Counted from the stretch's first letter, positions 1 to 10,405 are shown. The stretch is DNA of 64,000 bases from Pseudomonas spelaei (GCF_009724245.1 NZ_WNNK01000001.1:62001-126000), one strand, 5' to 3'. The notes: a model not told the origin generated them from the letters alone. Translations and numbers: made by a program.

Positions 1-624
1 GCGTTGGTGGAGGCGGCGGGCGGTGAATGCCTGATGCTGGCGCTGGACGTGGGTGATACCGCATCTGTGGATAACCTGGCTGCGCAGGCGATCCAGCATT
101 TTGGCCGTCTCGATTACGCCGTGGCCAACGCCGGCCTGCTGCGCCGTGCACCGTTGCTGGAGATGACCGATGAGTTGTGGAACGAGATGCTCAATGTCGA
201 CCTGACGGGGGTGATGCGCACCTTCCGTGCGGCGACCCGGCATATGCGTGAAGGCGGGGCGCTGGTAGCGATCTCGTCGATTGCCGGTGGTGTGTATGGC
301 TGGCAGGAGCATTCGCACTATGCGGCGGCCAAGGCCGGGGTGCCGGGGTTGTGCCGGTCGCTGGCCGTGGAGTTGGCGCCGTTGGGGATTCGGTGCAACG
401 CGGTGATTCCGGGGCTGATTGAAACGCCGCAGTCGCTGGATGCAAAGAACTCGCTGGGGCCTGAAGGCCTGGCGAAAGCGGCGCGGGCGATTCCGTTGGG
501 CCGGGTAGGGCGGGCGGATGAAGTGGCGTCCCTGGTGCGGTTTTTGACCAGTGAAGAGTCGAGCTACCTGACGGGGCAGAGCATTGTGATTGATGGTGGC
601 TTGACCGTGCGCTGGCCGGATTAA
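1..624 (+). CDS. SDR family oxidoreductase, 5' end outside window
   Basis: Short-chain dehydrogenase/reductase; the frame is open from base 1, so the N-terminus with the glycine-rich NAD(P)-binding motif lies upstream of the window. Visible family marks are the VANAGLL segment (NAG motif), a serine stretch ISSIAGG and the catalytic YxxxK motif in HYAAAKAG, followed by a typical C-terminal end IDGG. The protein would oxidise or reduce an alcohol/carbonyl substrate with a nicotinamide cofactor; the substrate cannot be read from the sequence. A second SDR follows after a REP-like repeat, so both probably serve one catabolic pathway. Confidence 0.9.
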   Translation, partial: ALVEAAGGECLMLALDVGDTASVDNLAAQAIQHFGRLDYAVANAGLLRRAPLLEMTDELWNEMLNVDLTGVMRTFRAATRHMREGGALVAISSIAGGVYGWQEHSHYAAAKAGVPGLCRSLAVELAPLGIRCNAVIPGLIETPQSLDAKNSLGPEGLAKAARAIPLGRVGRADEVASLVRFLTSEESSYLTGQSIVIDGGLTVRWPD

Positions 625-652
625 CCCCAGTTTCAATCCACGCACAATCCAA

Positions 653-739
653 TGTGGGAGCTGGCTTGCCTGCGATGGCATCACCTCGGTGTAACTGAGT
701 TACCGAGTCGACTGCATCGCAGGCAAGCCAGCTCCCACA
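653..739. repeat. REP-like inverted repeat, family A
   Basis: Two long complementary arms (beginning TGTGGGAGCTGGCTTGCC and ending in its complement) flank a short variable centre. The same arms occur at 13612-13701 and 59562-59648. This is the GTGGGAGC-type REP palindrome common between genes of fluorescens-group pseudomonads. It separates the two SDR genes and could form a stable RNA hairpin in a read-through transcript. Confidence 0.85.
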
Positions 740-774
740 CTTGATGGTGTTCATTCATCAAAGGAGGACTAACA

Positions 775-1524
775 ATGCCCCAGCTCACCACCCGCCGCGC
801 CGTTATCACCGGCGCCGCCAGCGGCATCGGAGCCGCCATCGCCCGCGCCTACGCCGTCGAAGGTGCGCGCCTGCTATTGGCCGACCGCGACGCTACCCGC
901 CTGGCACAAACCACCCAAATCTGCCGCACGTTGGGCGCCGAGGTCTTCGAATGCGTGGCTGACGTCGGCACCGTCGAAGGTGCACAGGCCAGCGTTGATG
1001 CGTGCGTCGCGTATTACGGTGGCATCGACATCCTGGTCAACAACGCCGGCATGTTGACCCAGGCCCGTTGCGTCGACCTGAGCATCGAGATGTGGAACGA
1101 CATGCTGCGCGTCGACCTCACCAGCGTCTTCGTTGCCAGCCAGCGCGCCTTGCCCCACATGCTCGCGCAGCGCTGGGGTCGTATCATCAATGTGGCCTCG
1201 CAACTGGGCATCAAGGGTGGCGCTGAGTTGACCCATTACGCTGCCGCCAAGGCCGGCGTGATTGGCTTCACCAAATCACTGGCTCTGGAAGTGGCGAAGG
1301 ATAACGTGTTGGTCAACGCCATCGCCCCCGGCCCGATTGAAACGCCCTTGGTCGGTGGCATCAGCGACACCTGGAAACGCGCCAAATCCGCCGAGTTGCC
1401 CCTGGGCCGTTTTGGCCTGGCGGACGAAGTCGCGCCCACTGCCGTGCTACTCGCCAGCGAGCCTGGCGGCAATCTGTTCGTCGGCCAGACCCTGGGCCCG
1501 AACTCCGGCGACGTCATGCCATGA
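775..1524 (+). CDS. SDR family oxidoreductase (complete)
   Basis: A 249-residue classical short-chain dehydrogenase/reductase. The cofactor motif TGAASGIG lies at residues 12-19, NNAG near residue 90, the serine region INVASQLG near residue 141 and the catalytic YxxxK in HYAAAKAG near residue 156. The length is normal for the classical family. The start is fixed by a strong AAAGGAGG ribosome site a few bases upstream. It resembles FabG-like 3-oxoacyl or sugar/alcohol dehydrogenases, but the substrate is unknown. It is followed at close range by three genes on the same strand, two of them joined by ATGA overlaps. Confidence 0.92.
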   Translation: MPQLTTRRAVITGAASGIGAAIARAYAVEGARLLLADRDATRLAQTTQICRTLGAEVFECVADVGTVEGAQASVDACVAYYGGIDILVNNAGMLTQARCVDLSIEMWNDMLRVDLTSVFVASQRALPHMLAQRWGRIINVASQLGIKGGAELTHYAAAKAGVIGFTKSLALEVAKDNVLVNAIAPGPIETPLVGGISDTWKRAKSAELPLGRFGLADEVAPTAVLLASEPGGNLFVGQTLGPNSGDVMP

Positions 1525-1537
1525 GTGAGCAATAAGC

Positions 1538-1833
1538 ATGTGTGGACTCTGCGGACTGTTGGGCGAAGATGTGCACTGGAGCGATCCTTTAGGCGATGAG
1601 TTGCCCCGTCGCCGTGAGCGCCTGCGCCGGATCGCCGCGATCAATCAGGTGCTGGCGGTGTTCCGGCTCAAGGTCGAGGACTTCCAGGGTGCGTCCTATC
1701 TGCTGTTGGGTGCCACCGGCAAGCAGGAACTCGCCAGCGGCCTGGATCAGCTATGGCGGGCAGCGGAAACCATGCTCGGGCGACCCTTGGATCCGCTGGA
1801 CCCGGCACTGCTCGATCAGCTGGAGCAACCCTC

Positions 1834-1837
<4 letters not shown>
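1538..1837 (+). CDS. small protein of unknown function, 99 residues
   Basis: I do not recognise the family with certainty. The protein starts MCGLCGLLGEDVHW, is Arg- and Leu-rich in the middle and carries no signal peptide or membrane segment. The N-terminal MCG followed by a small hydrophobic run resembles the start of class II (Ntn-type) glutamine amidotransferases, where Cys2 is the nucleophile, but 99 residues are far too few for that domain and no other motif is present. Its TGA stop overlaps the ATG of the downstream GTPase (ATGA at 1834-1837), which implies translational coupling and a shared task. Confidence 0.7.
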
Positions 1838-2804
<967 letters not shown>

Positions 2805-2808
<4 letters not shown>

Positions 2809-3977
2809 TTACGTTGCGTGTGCTCGGTACGTCGGTGACTTTGCTTGAGTGTTTGCGGGTACGCGCCGAGCAGGAGCTGGGGATTCGCCTGGTCTATCAG
2901 GTGCACGACGTCGAAAAGGCCCAGCGCATTGCGGTGATGCAGCCCGAAAGCTACGACCTGTACGACCAGTGGTTTCACAACGTCGACTTCGTGTGGCCGG
3001 CGCGGGCGATCCAGCCCATCGACACTCGGCGCATTGCCCTGTGGGATGAAATCAATGACCTGCCCAAGCGGGGGCGTTTGTCCGCCAACGATCGCTTGGG
3101 CGGGGGCAGCGTGCCCAGTGAGCGTTTGTTCGTGCAACACGATGGCAGCCTCGGCAGCACCGTCACTGGCCGCATCAGCATGTTGCCCCTGACCCATAAC
3201 GCTGACAGTTTTGCCTATCGTCCCGAGCGGTTACCCGATGGTTTCAGCCCGGCCAACGAAAGTTGGGGCTGGCTGCTGGATCCTGCCTGGAGTGCGCGTA
3301 CTGCGTTGCAGAGCGATGCGGCCATCGGTGCCCTCGATGCGGCGCTGGCAGTGCAGGGCGCCGGGTTGGCCCGCTTCAAGGATATCGGCAACATGAGCAT
3401 CGAAGAGATCGATGTGCTGGCCGACATCCTGGTGCGCAAACAGAAGGAAGGGCACTTTGCGGCGTTCTGGTCCGATGACGAAGAAGCGGCGCAATTGATG
3501 CTCAGCCCCAACGTCGATATCCAGAGTCTGTGGTCGCCGACGTTGATGCGCCTGCACCGCGCCGGGGTCAAATACCGTTTGGCGGTACCTCGGGAAGGTT
3601 ATCGCGCCTGGTTCGGCGGCCTGTCCCTGTCGCGTCATGCCAAGGGCCGGGTGCTGGATGCGGCCTACGCCTATCTCAACTGGTGGCTGTCCGGTTGGCC
3701 GGGCGCGGTGATGGCCCGCCAGGGTTACTACATCGGCAACCCGGCCCGCACCCGCGACCACTTGAGCAGCGCCGAATGGGATTACTGGTACGCAGGCAAG
3801 CCGGCCCGCGAGGAACTGCCGGGCAGCGACGGGCTGCCATTGATCGATATCGGCGAAGTGCGTGACGGCGGTTCCTACGAACAGCGCATGGGCCATATCG
3901 CGGTGTGGAACTCGGTGATGGACGAGCACAACTACCTGGTGCGGCGTTGGGGCGACTTCATGCGGGCAAGAGGTTAG
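2805..3977 (+). CDS. extracellular-solute-binding-protein fold, no signal peptide
   Basis: A 390-residue protein resembling the PotD/PotF and related periplasmic binding proteins of ABC transporters: it starts with the first beta strand (MITLRVLG) that normally follows the signal peptide, and has the later conserved regions DLYDQWFH, a lobe-crossing segment and a C-terminal YLNWWLSG helix. No signal sequence or lipobox precedes the domain, and its ATG overlaps the stop of the GTPase gene (ATGA, 2805-2808), so there is no room for one in frame. It may be a cytoplasmic sensor or enzyme built on this fold. No permease or ATPase genes follow; a terminator does. Confidence 0.8.
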
Positions 3978-4073
3978 GCAGCCCAAAAAAATACCGCCAT
4001 TTTAATGACAGTCGGCATCCCGGTTTTATTGCGTGTGCTTCTGCTCATCCAAGGCTAATCTGGAAAATCCAAG

Positions 4074-4099
4074 TGCCCTTCCTGGAAGGGCATTTTTTT
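4074..4099 (+). terminator. Rho-independent terminator of the SDR-GTPase operon
   Basis: A hairpin with arms TGCCCTTCC and GGAAGGGCA is followed directly by seven T. It lies about 100 bases after the solute-binding-protein stop and closes that operon before the GGDEF-EAL gene. Confidence 0.9.
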
Positions 4100-4131
4100 G
4101 ACGCCGGGTTCAGTTGTTGCGAGGGACGCAG

Positions 4132-4176
4132 ATGACCAAGGGATGTTTCGGCTCATTGAAAAGGGGATGGGCATGA
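4132..4176 (+). CDS. possible 14-codon leader peptide
   Basis: A short frame, MTKGCFGSLKRGWA, starts at an ATG six bases after a GAGGG ribosome site (4121-4125). Its TGA overlaps the proposed ATG of the GGDEF-EAL gene (ATGA at 4173-4176). The arrangement would couple translation of the large gene to that of the leader. It could also be chance; the peptide has no recognisable domain and conservation cannot be judged here. Confidence 0.35.
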   Translation: MTKGCFGSLKRGWA

Positions 4177-6527
4177 AGTGGCGCCATACCTTCCAGGCAC
4201 GGATTGCCGGTGTGCTGGCGCTGTTGCTGCTGGTGGTAGTGGGCGCGGTGTACTTCGCGATGAAGACCGCTACTTACCATGCCGTGGAAAACCAGGCGCA
4301 GGTGCAATTGGAAACCGGCAGCCGGGTGTTCGAGCGGCTGTTGGATTTGCGCGGCCGACGCCTGCGATATGGCCTGGACTGGCTGACGGTGGACTCGCAG
4401 TTTCGCCGGGCCGTCGCGGGTGGCCAAGCGGCGCCGATTCTCGCCGCGCTGCGTCGGCATGGCACGGGCATTCGCGCCAGTGAGGTGTTTGTCCTGGGCC
4501 TTGATGGCCGGGTGATTGCCAGCACCTTGTCCGCCGTCCCTCAGGACCGAACCTTCGCCTACACCGATGCCTTGCGCCAGGCTCGGCGTAGTGGTTTGCA
4601 GATGTTGATTGTGACCCTCGACGGCCATCCCTTCCTGCTGGTGCAGGATGAAGTCCTCGACCCGCAACCGATCGCCCGGGTGGTGATGGGGTTTCGCATG
4701 GACGATATTTTCGCCAGCGAATTGCGCACCATGAGTAACCTCGAAGTGTCGTTCATGAGCCAGCAGGACCAGCAGCCGGGCGAACTGTTCAGCACCCAGC
4801 CCCATGCGTACTGGGAGGCGATCATTGGTGCGATGCAGGGCTCGTTGCACCGTTCTGCGCAAAACTCGACGGCGCAAATGAGCGTCCTGGGCGGCCAGCG
4901 CTTTCTCAACCAGGCCCTGCAGCTGGCCAACACCGATGACCGTGATCGCAACCCGGTGCTGGTGTTGTTGCAAAGCCCCCTGGACCGCTCACTGCAATCC
5001 TTCGCGCCCCTTGATGGGCAGTTTCTCGGCATCGCTCTGGCGGCATTGGTGGTGTCGTCGGTGGGTGTGTTGTTCATGGCGCGGCGGGTCTCGCGTCCGC
5101 TCAATACGCTGGTGCGGGCCGCCGAGCGTATTGGTGCCGGTGATTACCGCACGCCGGTAGTGGTGCGCCGTCGGGATGAGTTCGGCCTGCTGGCCCACGC
5201 GTTTAATGCCATGCAAAGCGGCATTGCAGTGCGCGAACGGCAATTGGCCCATAACGCCTTGCACGATCCACTCACCGGGCTGCCCAACCGCGCCCTGGCC
5301 ATGGAGCGCCTGGGCAGTGCGATCAGCGCCGGTCGACCGGTGGTGTTGCTGTATCTGGGGATTGAAAACTACCGGGTGATCAACGAAGGCTTTGGCCCCC
5401 AAGGTGTGGAAGAGATGCTGCGCGAGGCCAGTCGTTGTTTGTTGAGCAGCTTGTCGGCCAGCGACACCGCGGCGCGGATCACCGGCACTGAGTTTTTGCT
5501 GCTGCTGGAAAACACCCAGATCGACCGCGCCGTGGCCCGGGCCGATCGCTTGTATGGGCTGCTGACGGAACCGCTGCGTATTGGCGGTGATGAACTCAGG
5601 CATGAAGTGAGCATGGGTATCGCCGCCTATCCTGCTGATGGGCAGCAGGTCGAAGAGTTGATCAGCCGCGCCTCCATTGCTCGCCATGATGCTGCGGTGC
5701 TGCCCGGCTATTTGCAGATTTATCAACAGGACCGTGACCTGGCCCATCAGCGTCAGATCACTCTGATCCGTGATCTGCGCCGGGCAGCGGTGGAGAACGA
5801 ATTGTTCCTGTGTTACCAGCCCAAGCTCGACCTGCACCACGGCCACGTGCGTCAGGCCGAGGCATTGTTGCGTTGGCAACACCCGACGCTGGGCCTGGTC
5901 TCGCCGTCCGAATTCATTCCCTTGGCTGAACGCACTGGCAGTATTGGCAGCTTGACCCAATGGGTGATCGAGGAAGCCATCCGCCAATTGGCCGAGTGGG
6001 ATGTGCGGGGGTGGCAGGTGCAACTGTCGGTGAACATCTCGGTGGATGACCTGAGCGATGACAGCCTGGCCATTCGTGTTACCGAATTGCTGGCGCAGTA
6101 CGGCGTATCGGCGGAGCAGTTGGTGTTTGAAATCACCGAGAGCGCAATCATGCACAACCCGCAGCAGGCCCTGCGTGTGCTGGAGCAACTGCGCGGCTGT
6201 GGCATCAGCCTGTCGGTGGACGACTTTGGCACCGGCTACTCATCCCTCGCGCAACTTCAGCGCCTGCCGGTGCAGGAATTGAAGATCGACAAGTCCTTTG
6301 TGCGCAACCTCGACAGCACCAGCGGCGATGGTGTGATCGTGCGCTCCACGATTGAAATGAGCCACAACCTGGGGCTCAAGGTGGTGGCGGAGGGCGTGGA
6401 GTTCGAGCACAGCCTGAAACTGCTGAAGCTGTGGAAGTGCGACACCGCCCAGGGCTACCTGATCAGTCGGCCATTGAATGCCATGGCGTTCGAGATGTGG
6501 ATGCGCCGTGAGCGGGCGCCGGTGTGA
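4173..6527 (+). CDS. membrane-bound GGDEF-EAL protein, likely c-di-GMP phosphodiesterase
   Basis: A 784-residue inner-membrane signalling protein. An N-terminal membrane segment (about residues 8-30), a periplasmic sensor region of about 250 residues (CACHE-like by position), a second membrane segment (FLGIALAALVVSSVGVLF), a HAMP domain, a GGDEF domain and an EAL domain follow in order. The GGDEF signature is degenerate (ITGTEF), so cyclase activity is unlikely. The EAL domain keeps the key residues: AEALLRW, SVNIS, EITES, DDFGTGYSS, KIDKSF and AEGVE. It should therefore hydrolyse c-di-GMP. The start at 4173 has AAGGGG six bases upstream; ATGs at 4143 and 4167 are also in frame. Confidence 0.9.
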   Translation: MKWRHTFQARIAGVLALLLLVVVGAVYFAMKTATYHAVENQAQVQLETGSRVFERLLDLRGRRLRYGLDWLTVDSQFRRAVAGGQAAPILAALRRHGTGIRASEVFVLGLDGRVIASTLSAVPQDRTFAYTDALRQARRSGLQMLIVTLDGHPFLLVQDEVLDPQPIARVVMGFRMDDIFASELRTMSNLEVSFMSQQDQQPGELFSTQPHAYWEAIIGAMQGSLHRSAQNSTAQMSVLGGQRFLNQALQLANTDDRDRNPVLVLLQSPLDRSLQSFAPLDGQFLGIALAALVVSSVGVLFMARRVSRPLNTLVRAAERIGAGDYRTPVVVRRRDEFGLLAHAFNAMQSGIAVRERQLAHNALHDPLTGLPNRALAMERLGSAISAGRPVVLLYLGIENYRVINEGFGPQGVEEMLREASRCLLSSLSASDTAARITGTEFLLLLENTQIDRAVARADRLYGLLTEPLRIGGDELRHEVSMGIAAYPADGQQVEELISRASIARHDAAVLPGYLQIYQQDRDLAHQRQITLIRDLRRAAVENELFLCYQPKLDLHHGHVRQAEALLRWQHPTLGLVSPSEFIPLAERTGSIGSLTQWVIEEAIRQLAEWDVRGWQVQLSVNISVDDLSDDSLAIRVTELLAQYGVSAEQLVFEITESAIMHNPQQALRVLEQLRGCGISLSVDDFGTGYSSLAQLQRLPVQELKIDKSFVRNLDSTSGDGVIVRSTIEMSHNLGLKVVAEGVEFEHSLKLLKLWKCDTAQGYLISRPLNAMAFEMWMRRERAPV

Positions 6528-6542
6528 AGCGTTGATCAGTGT

Positions 6543-7400
6543 TCAGCACCAGAACTGAAATGGCTGCCCGGTCACGTAGCCAATAAAGGACTGAATACTG
6601 ATGCGTTTGCCTGACTCAAACCCGCAAATGGCGTGAGGACGACGGGTGTTCATGATGATCAGCTCATTTTTCTGCGGGACCATACGCAAGGGTTCGAGCA
6701 ACCGTTCCTGCGGAAGATTTTCGCCTTCAAACTGTTCGATTTCAGCGAAGGAAAAGGGTTCGGTGTCCCAGATGCGCAGTTCTCCACCCGAGGGCGGGGT
6801 TTGCAGATAAATATTGGCGCTGAACTGTTGCTCCAGTGGGACGATGCCTTGAGGCAAGCAATCGACATGGGGCGTGGTTTCTGAAAGGTGTGCCGTTTCT
6901 GGAAACATGGCGCGAATAATCCCCGCGTACATCGGTTGGCCTTCAAAGGCCGCAATCGCCGCACCCGCCGGCCAATGGGCGTTGAATTCGCCGATCAGTG
7001 TCTGAATGGGCGTGCGCCGAGGTGCGCAAAGGCCTTCCATCAAGCGCTGCATATGCAGGGCGTCACCGTAGTATTTCTGCCGGGCGCCGTCCTCTGATGC
7101 CTTGCCGTACGTGCTGTTGAACGGAGTCCCCCAGCGATGGACGCCGTAGAAGTGCTGCACGACTTGCCCCTCTTCATACACTTCGTGGGTATAGGGGCGT
7201 AGCTGGGTGCTGGAGTCGATGTGTTGATTCAAGGCCGAGGCGATCGTTTCGTCACAGTAGTTCGGAATGCGAATGGCCAGCACCTCACCGTCGATGAGTT
7301 GCTGCAGGCTGTGTCGACTGAGTTTTTCCAGGGTCAGGATTCTGCTGTCGATGGCGGGAGCAGGAGTGTTTTTGCGGGGGGCACGATCCAGAGTGTGCAT
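6543..7400 (-). CDS. 2-oxoglutarate/Fe(II)-dependent oxygenase
   Basis: A 285-residue cytoplasmic oxygenase of the 2OG-Fe(II) superfamily. The iron-binding HxD appears in TTPHVDCLPQ, the distal histidine in TRRPHAI, and the 2-oxoglutarate-binding arginine in GKRISIQSF, all in the expected order; the sheet-forming segment NIYLQTPPSGGELRIWD is typical. The aspartate is present, so this is a hydroxylase-type site and not the HxG site of the radical halogenases. The substrate is unknown. The start has AAAGGA seven bases upstream. It lies downstream of gcd on the same strand but a terminator separates them, so it is probably transcribed alone. Confidence 0.85.
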   Translation of the reverse strand: MHTLDRAPRKNTPAPAIDSRILTLEKLSRHSLQQLIDGEVLAIRIPNYCDETIASALNQHIDSSTQLRPYTHEVYEEGQVVQHFYGVHRWGTPFNSTYGKASEDGARQKYYGDALHMQRLMEGLCAPRRTPIQTLIGEFNAHWPAGAAIAAFEGQPMYAGIIRAMFPETAHLSETTPHVDCLPQGIVPLEQQFSANIYLQTPPSGGELRIWDTEPFSFAEIEQFEGENLPQERLLEPLRMVPQKNELIIMNTRRPHAICGFESGKRISIQSFIGYVTGQPFQFWC

Positions 7401-7521
7401 GTGGCGATCCTTTGCTGTTCGATACGAAGGGCAGCAGTAGAGCAGTCTGGATTCACTTTATTCGGGACGGGCTCGGCTTTTTTTCGGCAATGACCCCGGT
7501 ATGGGGGACAGGGCAATGGGC

Positions 7522-7553
7522 AAAAAAAAGCGGCTACCGTCCGGTAGCCGCTT
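7522..7553 (-). terminator. Rho-independent terminator of gcd
   Basis: Read on the minus strand, a hairpin with arms AGCGGCTACCG and CGGTAGCCGCT is followed by eight T. It starts about 20 bases after the gcd stop codon. Confidence 0.92.
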
Positions 7554-7574
7554 CTTCTGACTGCTGGCGATGAG

Positions 7575-9986
7575 TTAATCCGGCAGTTTGAACGCCATCA
7601 CGTAGTCACCCTGTTTGGTGCCCAGGGAACCGTGACCGCCGGCCATGACCAGCACGTATTGCTTGCCGTCCTTGCCGGTGTAGGTCATCGGTGTGGTTTG
7701 AGCGCCTGCTGGCAGGCGACCTTCCCACAACTGCTTGCCGTTTTTCACGTCATAGGCGCGCAGGTACTGGTCGAGGGTACCGCTGAGGAAGGACACACCA
7801 CCGGCGGTGGTGAAGGTCCCGCCCAGGCTTGGCACGCCCATGGTCAGAGGGATTGGAACCGGCGAGCTGTCACGCACGGTACCGTTTTTGTGCATCCAGA
7901 TGGTCTTGTGGTTGGTCAGGTCGACCGCTGCCACATAACCCCAGGCCGGTGCCTGGCACGGCAGGCCCAGTGGCGAGAGCATCGCTTCAAGGATTACGCC
8001 GTACGGGGTGCCTTTGTTTGGCTGCACACCTTCGGTTTCGCTGACGCGCGGGCCTTGCTCGGCAATTTTTTCCGCCGGGATCAGCTTGGACTTGAACGCC
8101 ATGTAGCTTGGGTTGACGAAGGCGATCTGGCGTACCGGATCCACCGAAATGCCGCCCCAGTCGAACACACCAAAGTTGCCTGGATAAACGATCGAGCCTT
8201 GCAGCGATGGCGGGGTAAACGGGCCGTCGTAGCGCAGGGACTTGAAGTCGATCCGGCAGAGCATCTGGTCGAACGGGGTCACGCCCCACATGTCACGTTC
8301 CTTGAGGGGCGGTGGCATCAGGTTGAGGTCGGACTTGGGCTGGGTAGGCGAAGTGTGGTCGCCGGCTACCGCGCCTTGCGGCACAGGGATTTCATTGATC
8401 GGTACAACCGGTTGGCCGGTAGCGCGATCCAGCACGTAGATGCTGCCTTGCTTGGTCGATGCCATGACCGCTTGCTTCACGCCTTCAGCCGTCTTGATGT
8501 CGACCAGCGAAGGCTGGCCGCCCACGTCCATGTCCCACAGGTCATGGTGCGTGAACTGGTAGTACCAGCGCACGTGGCCGGTGTTGATGTCCAGCGCGGT
8601 CAGGCCGGCGCTGTATTTTTCCGACTCGGGGGTACGCAGGCCACCGAACTGGTCAGGGGTCTGGTTGCCCATCGGCAGGTAGAGCATGCCGAGTTTTTCG
8701 TCGACGGCGAACATCGACCACATGTTGGGCGAGTTGCGGGTGTAGGTCTTGCCCGCCGCGATTGGCGTGGTGTCTTCAGGGTTGCCGCTGTCCCAGTTCC
8801 ACACCAGTTTGCCGGTGTGTACGTCGAACGCACGGATCACGCCGCTGGGTTCGTCGGTGGAGACGTTGTCGGTCACGTGACCGCCGATGACCACCAGGTT
8901 CTTGGTGACGGCGGGTGGCGAGGTGGAGTAGTAGCCACCTGGCGCGAAGGTGCCGATGTTGGCGCCCAGGTCGACCTGGCCTTTGTCACCGAAGTCTTCG
9001 CACATCTTGCCAGTGTCGGCGTTCAGGGCGATCAGACGGGTGTCGGCGGTTGGCAGGAAGATCCGGCGTGGGCAGGCGTTGGCGGCCGGTGCAGCGGCGT
9101 CGGTGGCCGGGCTTTGCTCGGTGGCGGCGTAGGCGGCGTCATCGTGATACGACACGCCACGGCAGGTCATGTGCGCCCAACCCTTGAAGTTCGCGGCTTT
9201 TTGCGTCGAGAGCTTCGGATCGAAACGCCAGATTTCCTTGCCGGTGTCCGGGTCAAGGGCAATCACCTGGCTGTGAGGCGTACACACGTAGAGCATGCCG
9301 TTGACTTTCAGCGGGGTGTTTTCCGCGGTGGTTTCACCAGGGTCGCCAGGGCCAGGCAAGTCGCCGGTGCGATAGGTCCACGCCGGTACCAGCGTGTGGG
9401 CGTTTTCCGGGGTGATCTGCGCCAGGGGCGAATAACGGTCACCGAAAGCCGAGCGACCGTAGGAGTTCCAGTCGCCATCGGGCTGGGCCGGAGCGGCGTT
9501 GGTCATGCCCGGGACCGCGTCGCGGTCGAGCTGGCCTTTGATTTCACCCGGAGTGGTGAACTGGCTGGCCACGGCGGCGGCACCGGCCAGAACCACGGCC
9601 ACGCTCAGCGCGCCAGTGCCCAGCGGCGCGGATTGGCCACGCAGTAACGGACGGCGGAACCATGGGAGCAGCATGACGATGCCGAGGGCGAACAACAGGG
9701 CCAGGCGTGGCACCAACTGCCACCAGTCCAGGCCGACTTCCCACAAGGCCCAGACGGTGCTGGCAAACAGCACCACTGCATACAGGCCCAGCGCCGCACG
9801 GCGCGTGGCCAGCAGCAGGACACCGGTCAAGGTGATGCCGATACCGGCCAGCAGGTAGTACAGCGACCCGCCGAGCATGCTCAGCTTGATCCCCCCGGCC
9901 AGCAAGGCCAGGCCCATAATCAGCAGCAAGATCCCCAGCAGCCTGGGCAGCAGGCGGCTTGGGCTTGAAGCACCATCAGTGCTCAT
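7575..9986 (-). CDS. gcd: membrane-bound PQQ-dependent glucose dehydrogenase
   Basis: An 803-residue quinoprotein that oxidises glucose to glucono-lactone in the periplasm and passes electrons to ubiquinone, the first step of the direct oxidative route of pseudomonads. Five hydrophobic segments in the first 150 residues anchor it in the inner membrane; the rest is a PQQ beta-propeller with family signatures such as WNSYGRSAFGDRYSPL, LVVIGGHVTDN and the C-terminal GGHGSLGTKQGDYVMAF. The length matches E. coli Gcd (796). The start MSTDGASS was chosen because GGAG lies eight bases upstream; a longer frame extends to 10070 without support. A palindrome at 10143-10156 is a likely operator. Confidence 0.96.
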   Translation of the reverse strand: MSTDGASSPSRLLPRLLGILLLIMGLALLAGGIKLSMLGGSLYYLLAGIGITLTGVLLLATRRAALGLYAVVLFASTVWALWEVGLDWWQLVPRLALLFALGIVMLLPWFRRPLLRGQSAPLGTGALSVAVVLAGAAAVASQFTTPGEIKGQLDRDAVPGMTNAAPAQPDGDWNSYGRSAFGDRYSPLAQITPENAHTLVPAWTYRTGDLPGPGDPGETTAENTPLKVNGMLYVCTPHSQVIALDPDTGKEIWRFDPKLSTQKAANFKGWAHMTCRGVSYHDDAAYAATEQSPATDAAAPAANACPRRIFLPTADTRLIALNADTGKMCEDFGDKGQVDLGANIGTFAPGGYYSTSPPAVTKNLVVIGGHVTDNVSTDEPSGVIRAFDVHTGKLVWNWDSGNPEDTTPIAAGKTYTRNSPNMWSMFAVDEKLGMLYLPMGNQTPDQFGGLRTPESEKYSAGLTALDINTGHVRWYYQFTHHDLWDMDVGGQPSLVDIKTAEGVKQAVMASTKQGSIYVLDRATGQPVVPINEIPVPQGAVAGDHTSPTQPKSDLNLMPPPLKERDMWGVTPFDQMLCRIDFKSLRYDGPFTPPSLQGSIVYPGNFGVFDWGGISVDPVRQIAFVNPSYMAFKSKLIPAEKIAEQGPRVSETEGVQPNKGTPYGVILEAMLSPLGLPCQAPAWGYVAAVDLTNHKTIWMHKNGTVRDSSPVPIPLTMGVPSLGGTFTTAGGVSFLSGTLDQYLRAYDVKNGKQLWEGRLPAGAQTTPMTYTGKDGKQYVLVMAGGHGSLGTKQGDYVMAFKLPD

Positions 9987-10142
9987 AGTGTTGTTCTCCG
10001 TGACGTTTAATGTAGTCCCGCGCTTGTTCACTGTAGATGACGATCTGGCGCGGGCTTGGTTCAGCTGCAAAAGTGTTGTTTTTTCTCGGCGCCACCGTCG
10101 ATGGGTAGGCCGCTCATTGGCTATGGGCCACTACTGTTGTAA

Positions 10143-10156
10143 AGACAGCGCTGTCT
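10143..10156. promoter_or_regulatory. candidate GntR/LacI-type operator upstream of gcd
   Basis: AGACAGCGCTGTCT is a perfect 14-base palindrome with a central CG, the usual shape of LacI-family operators. With its left flank it reads AAAGACAGCGCT, which is close to the AAG-n-TAGCGCT core reported for the gluconate repressor GntR of Pseudomonas (recalled, not checked). It lies about 157 bases before the gcd start. Binding by a gluconate-responsive repressor is an inference. Confidence 0.5.
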
Positions 10157-10338
10157 AAGGAGCGAAAAGTAGAGGCCAAGGCTTGAGCATGCTGGTCGGA
10201 GACGAGTTGGGGGTGAAACGTTTCAGGTTATTACTGACAAGGATAAAGCCACTTGTCGGGGAGAGAAAGGGGCATTCGCAAGATGGATCGTTTCGTATTT
10301 GGTAATAGTGCGAGGGGGCTCGCGATAGCGCTGTAGCT

Positions 10339-10405
10339 GCTGCCGAGGCACGAGGCTTTGAGGGCGGTCCTGCGGACACGCATCGCAGCCTCGTGCCTCG
10401 GCAGC
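10339..10405. repeat. REP-like inverted repeat, family B
   Basis: Arms GCTGCCGAGGCACGAGGCT and its exact complement flank about 30 bases. Related arms are found at 12586-12659, 28114-28212 and 36844-36961. It ends six bases before the stop codon of the minus-strand TonB receptor gene and may act as its 3' hairpin. Confidence 0.85.

Noticed and set aside
653..739. Palindromic repeats considered as CRISPR units
   Set aside because: Single inverted repeats scattered between genes, without regularly spaced direct repeats or cas genes.
5490..5510. GGDEF domain of the first membrane protein taken as an active cyclase
   Set aside because: The signature reads TGTEF, which lacks the residues needed for catalysis.
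6890..6990. 2OG-Fe(II) enzyme considered as a BesD-like radical halogenase
   Set aside because: The iron motif is HVD with the aspartate present; halogenases have Gly or Ala there.
7632..9647. Open frame of about 670 codons on the strand opposite to gcd
   Set aside because: It is a shadow of the high-GC gcd gene: its composition is His/Val/Arg/Gly-rich, no domain is visible, and gcd is certain.
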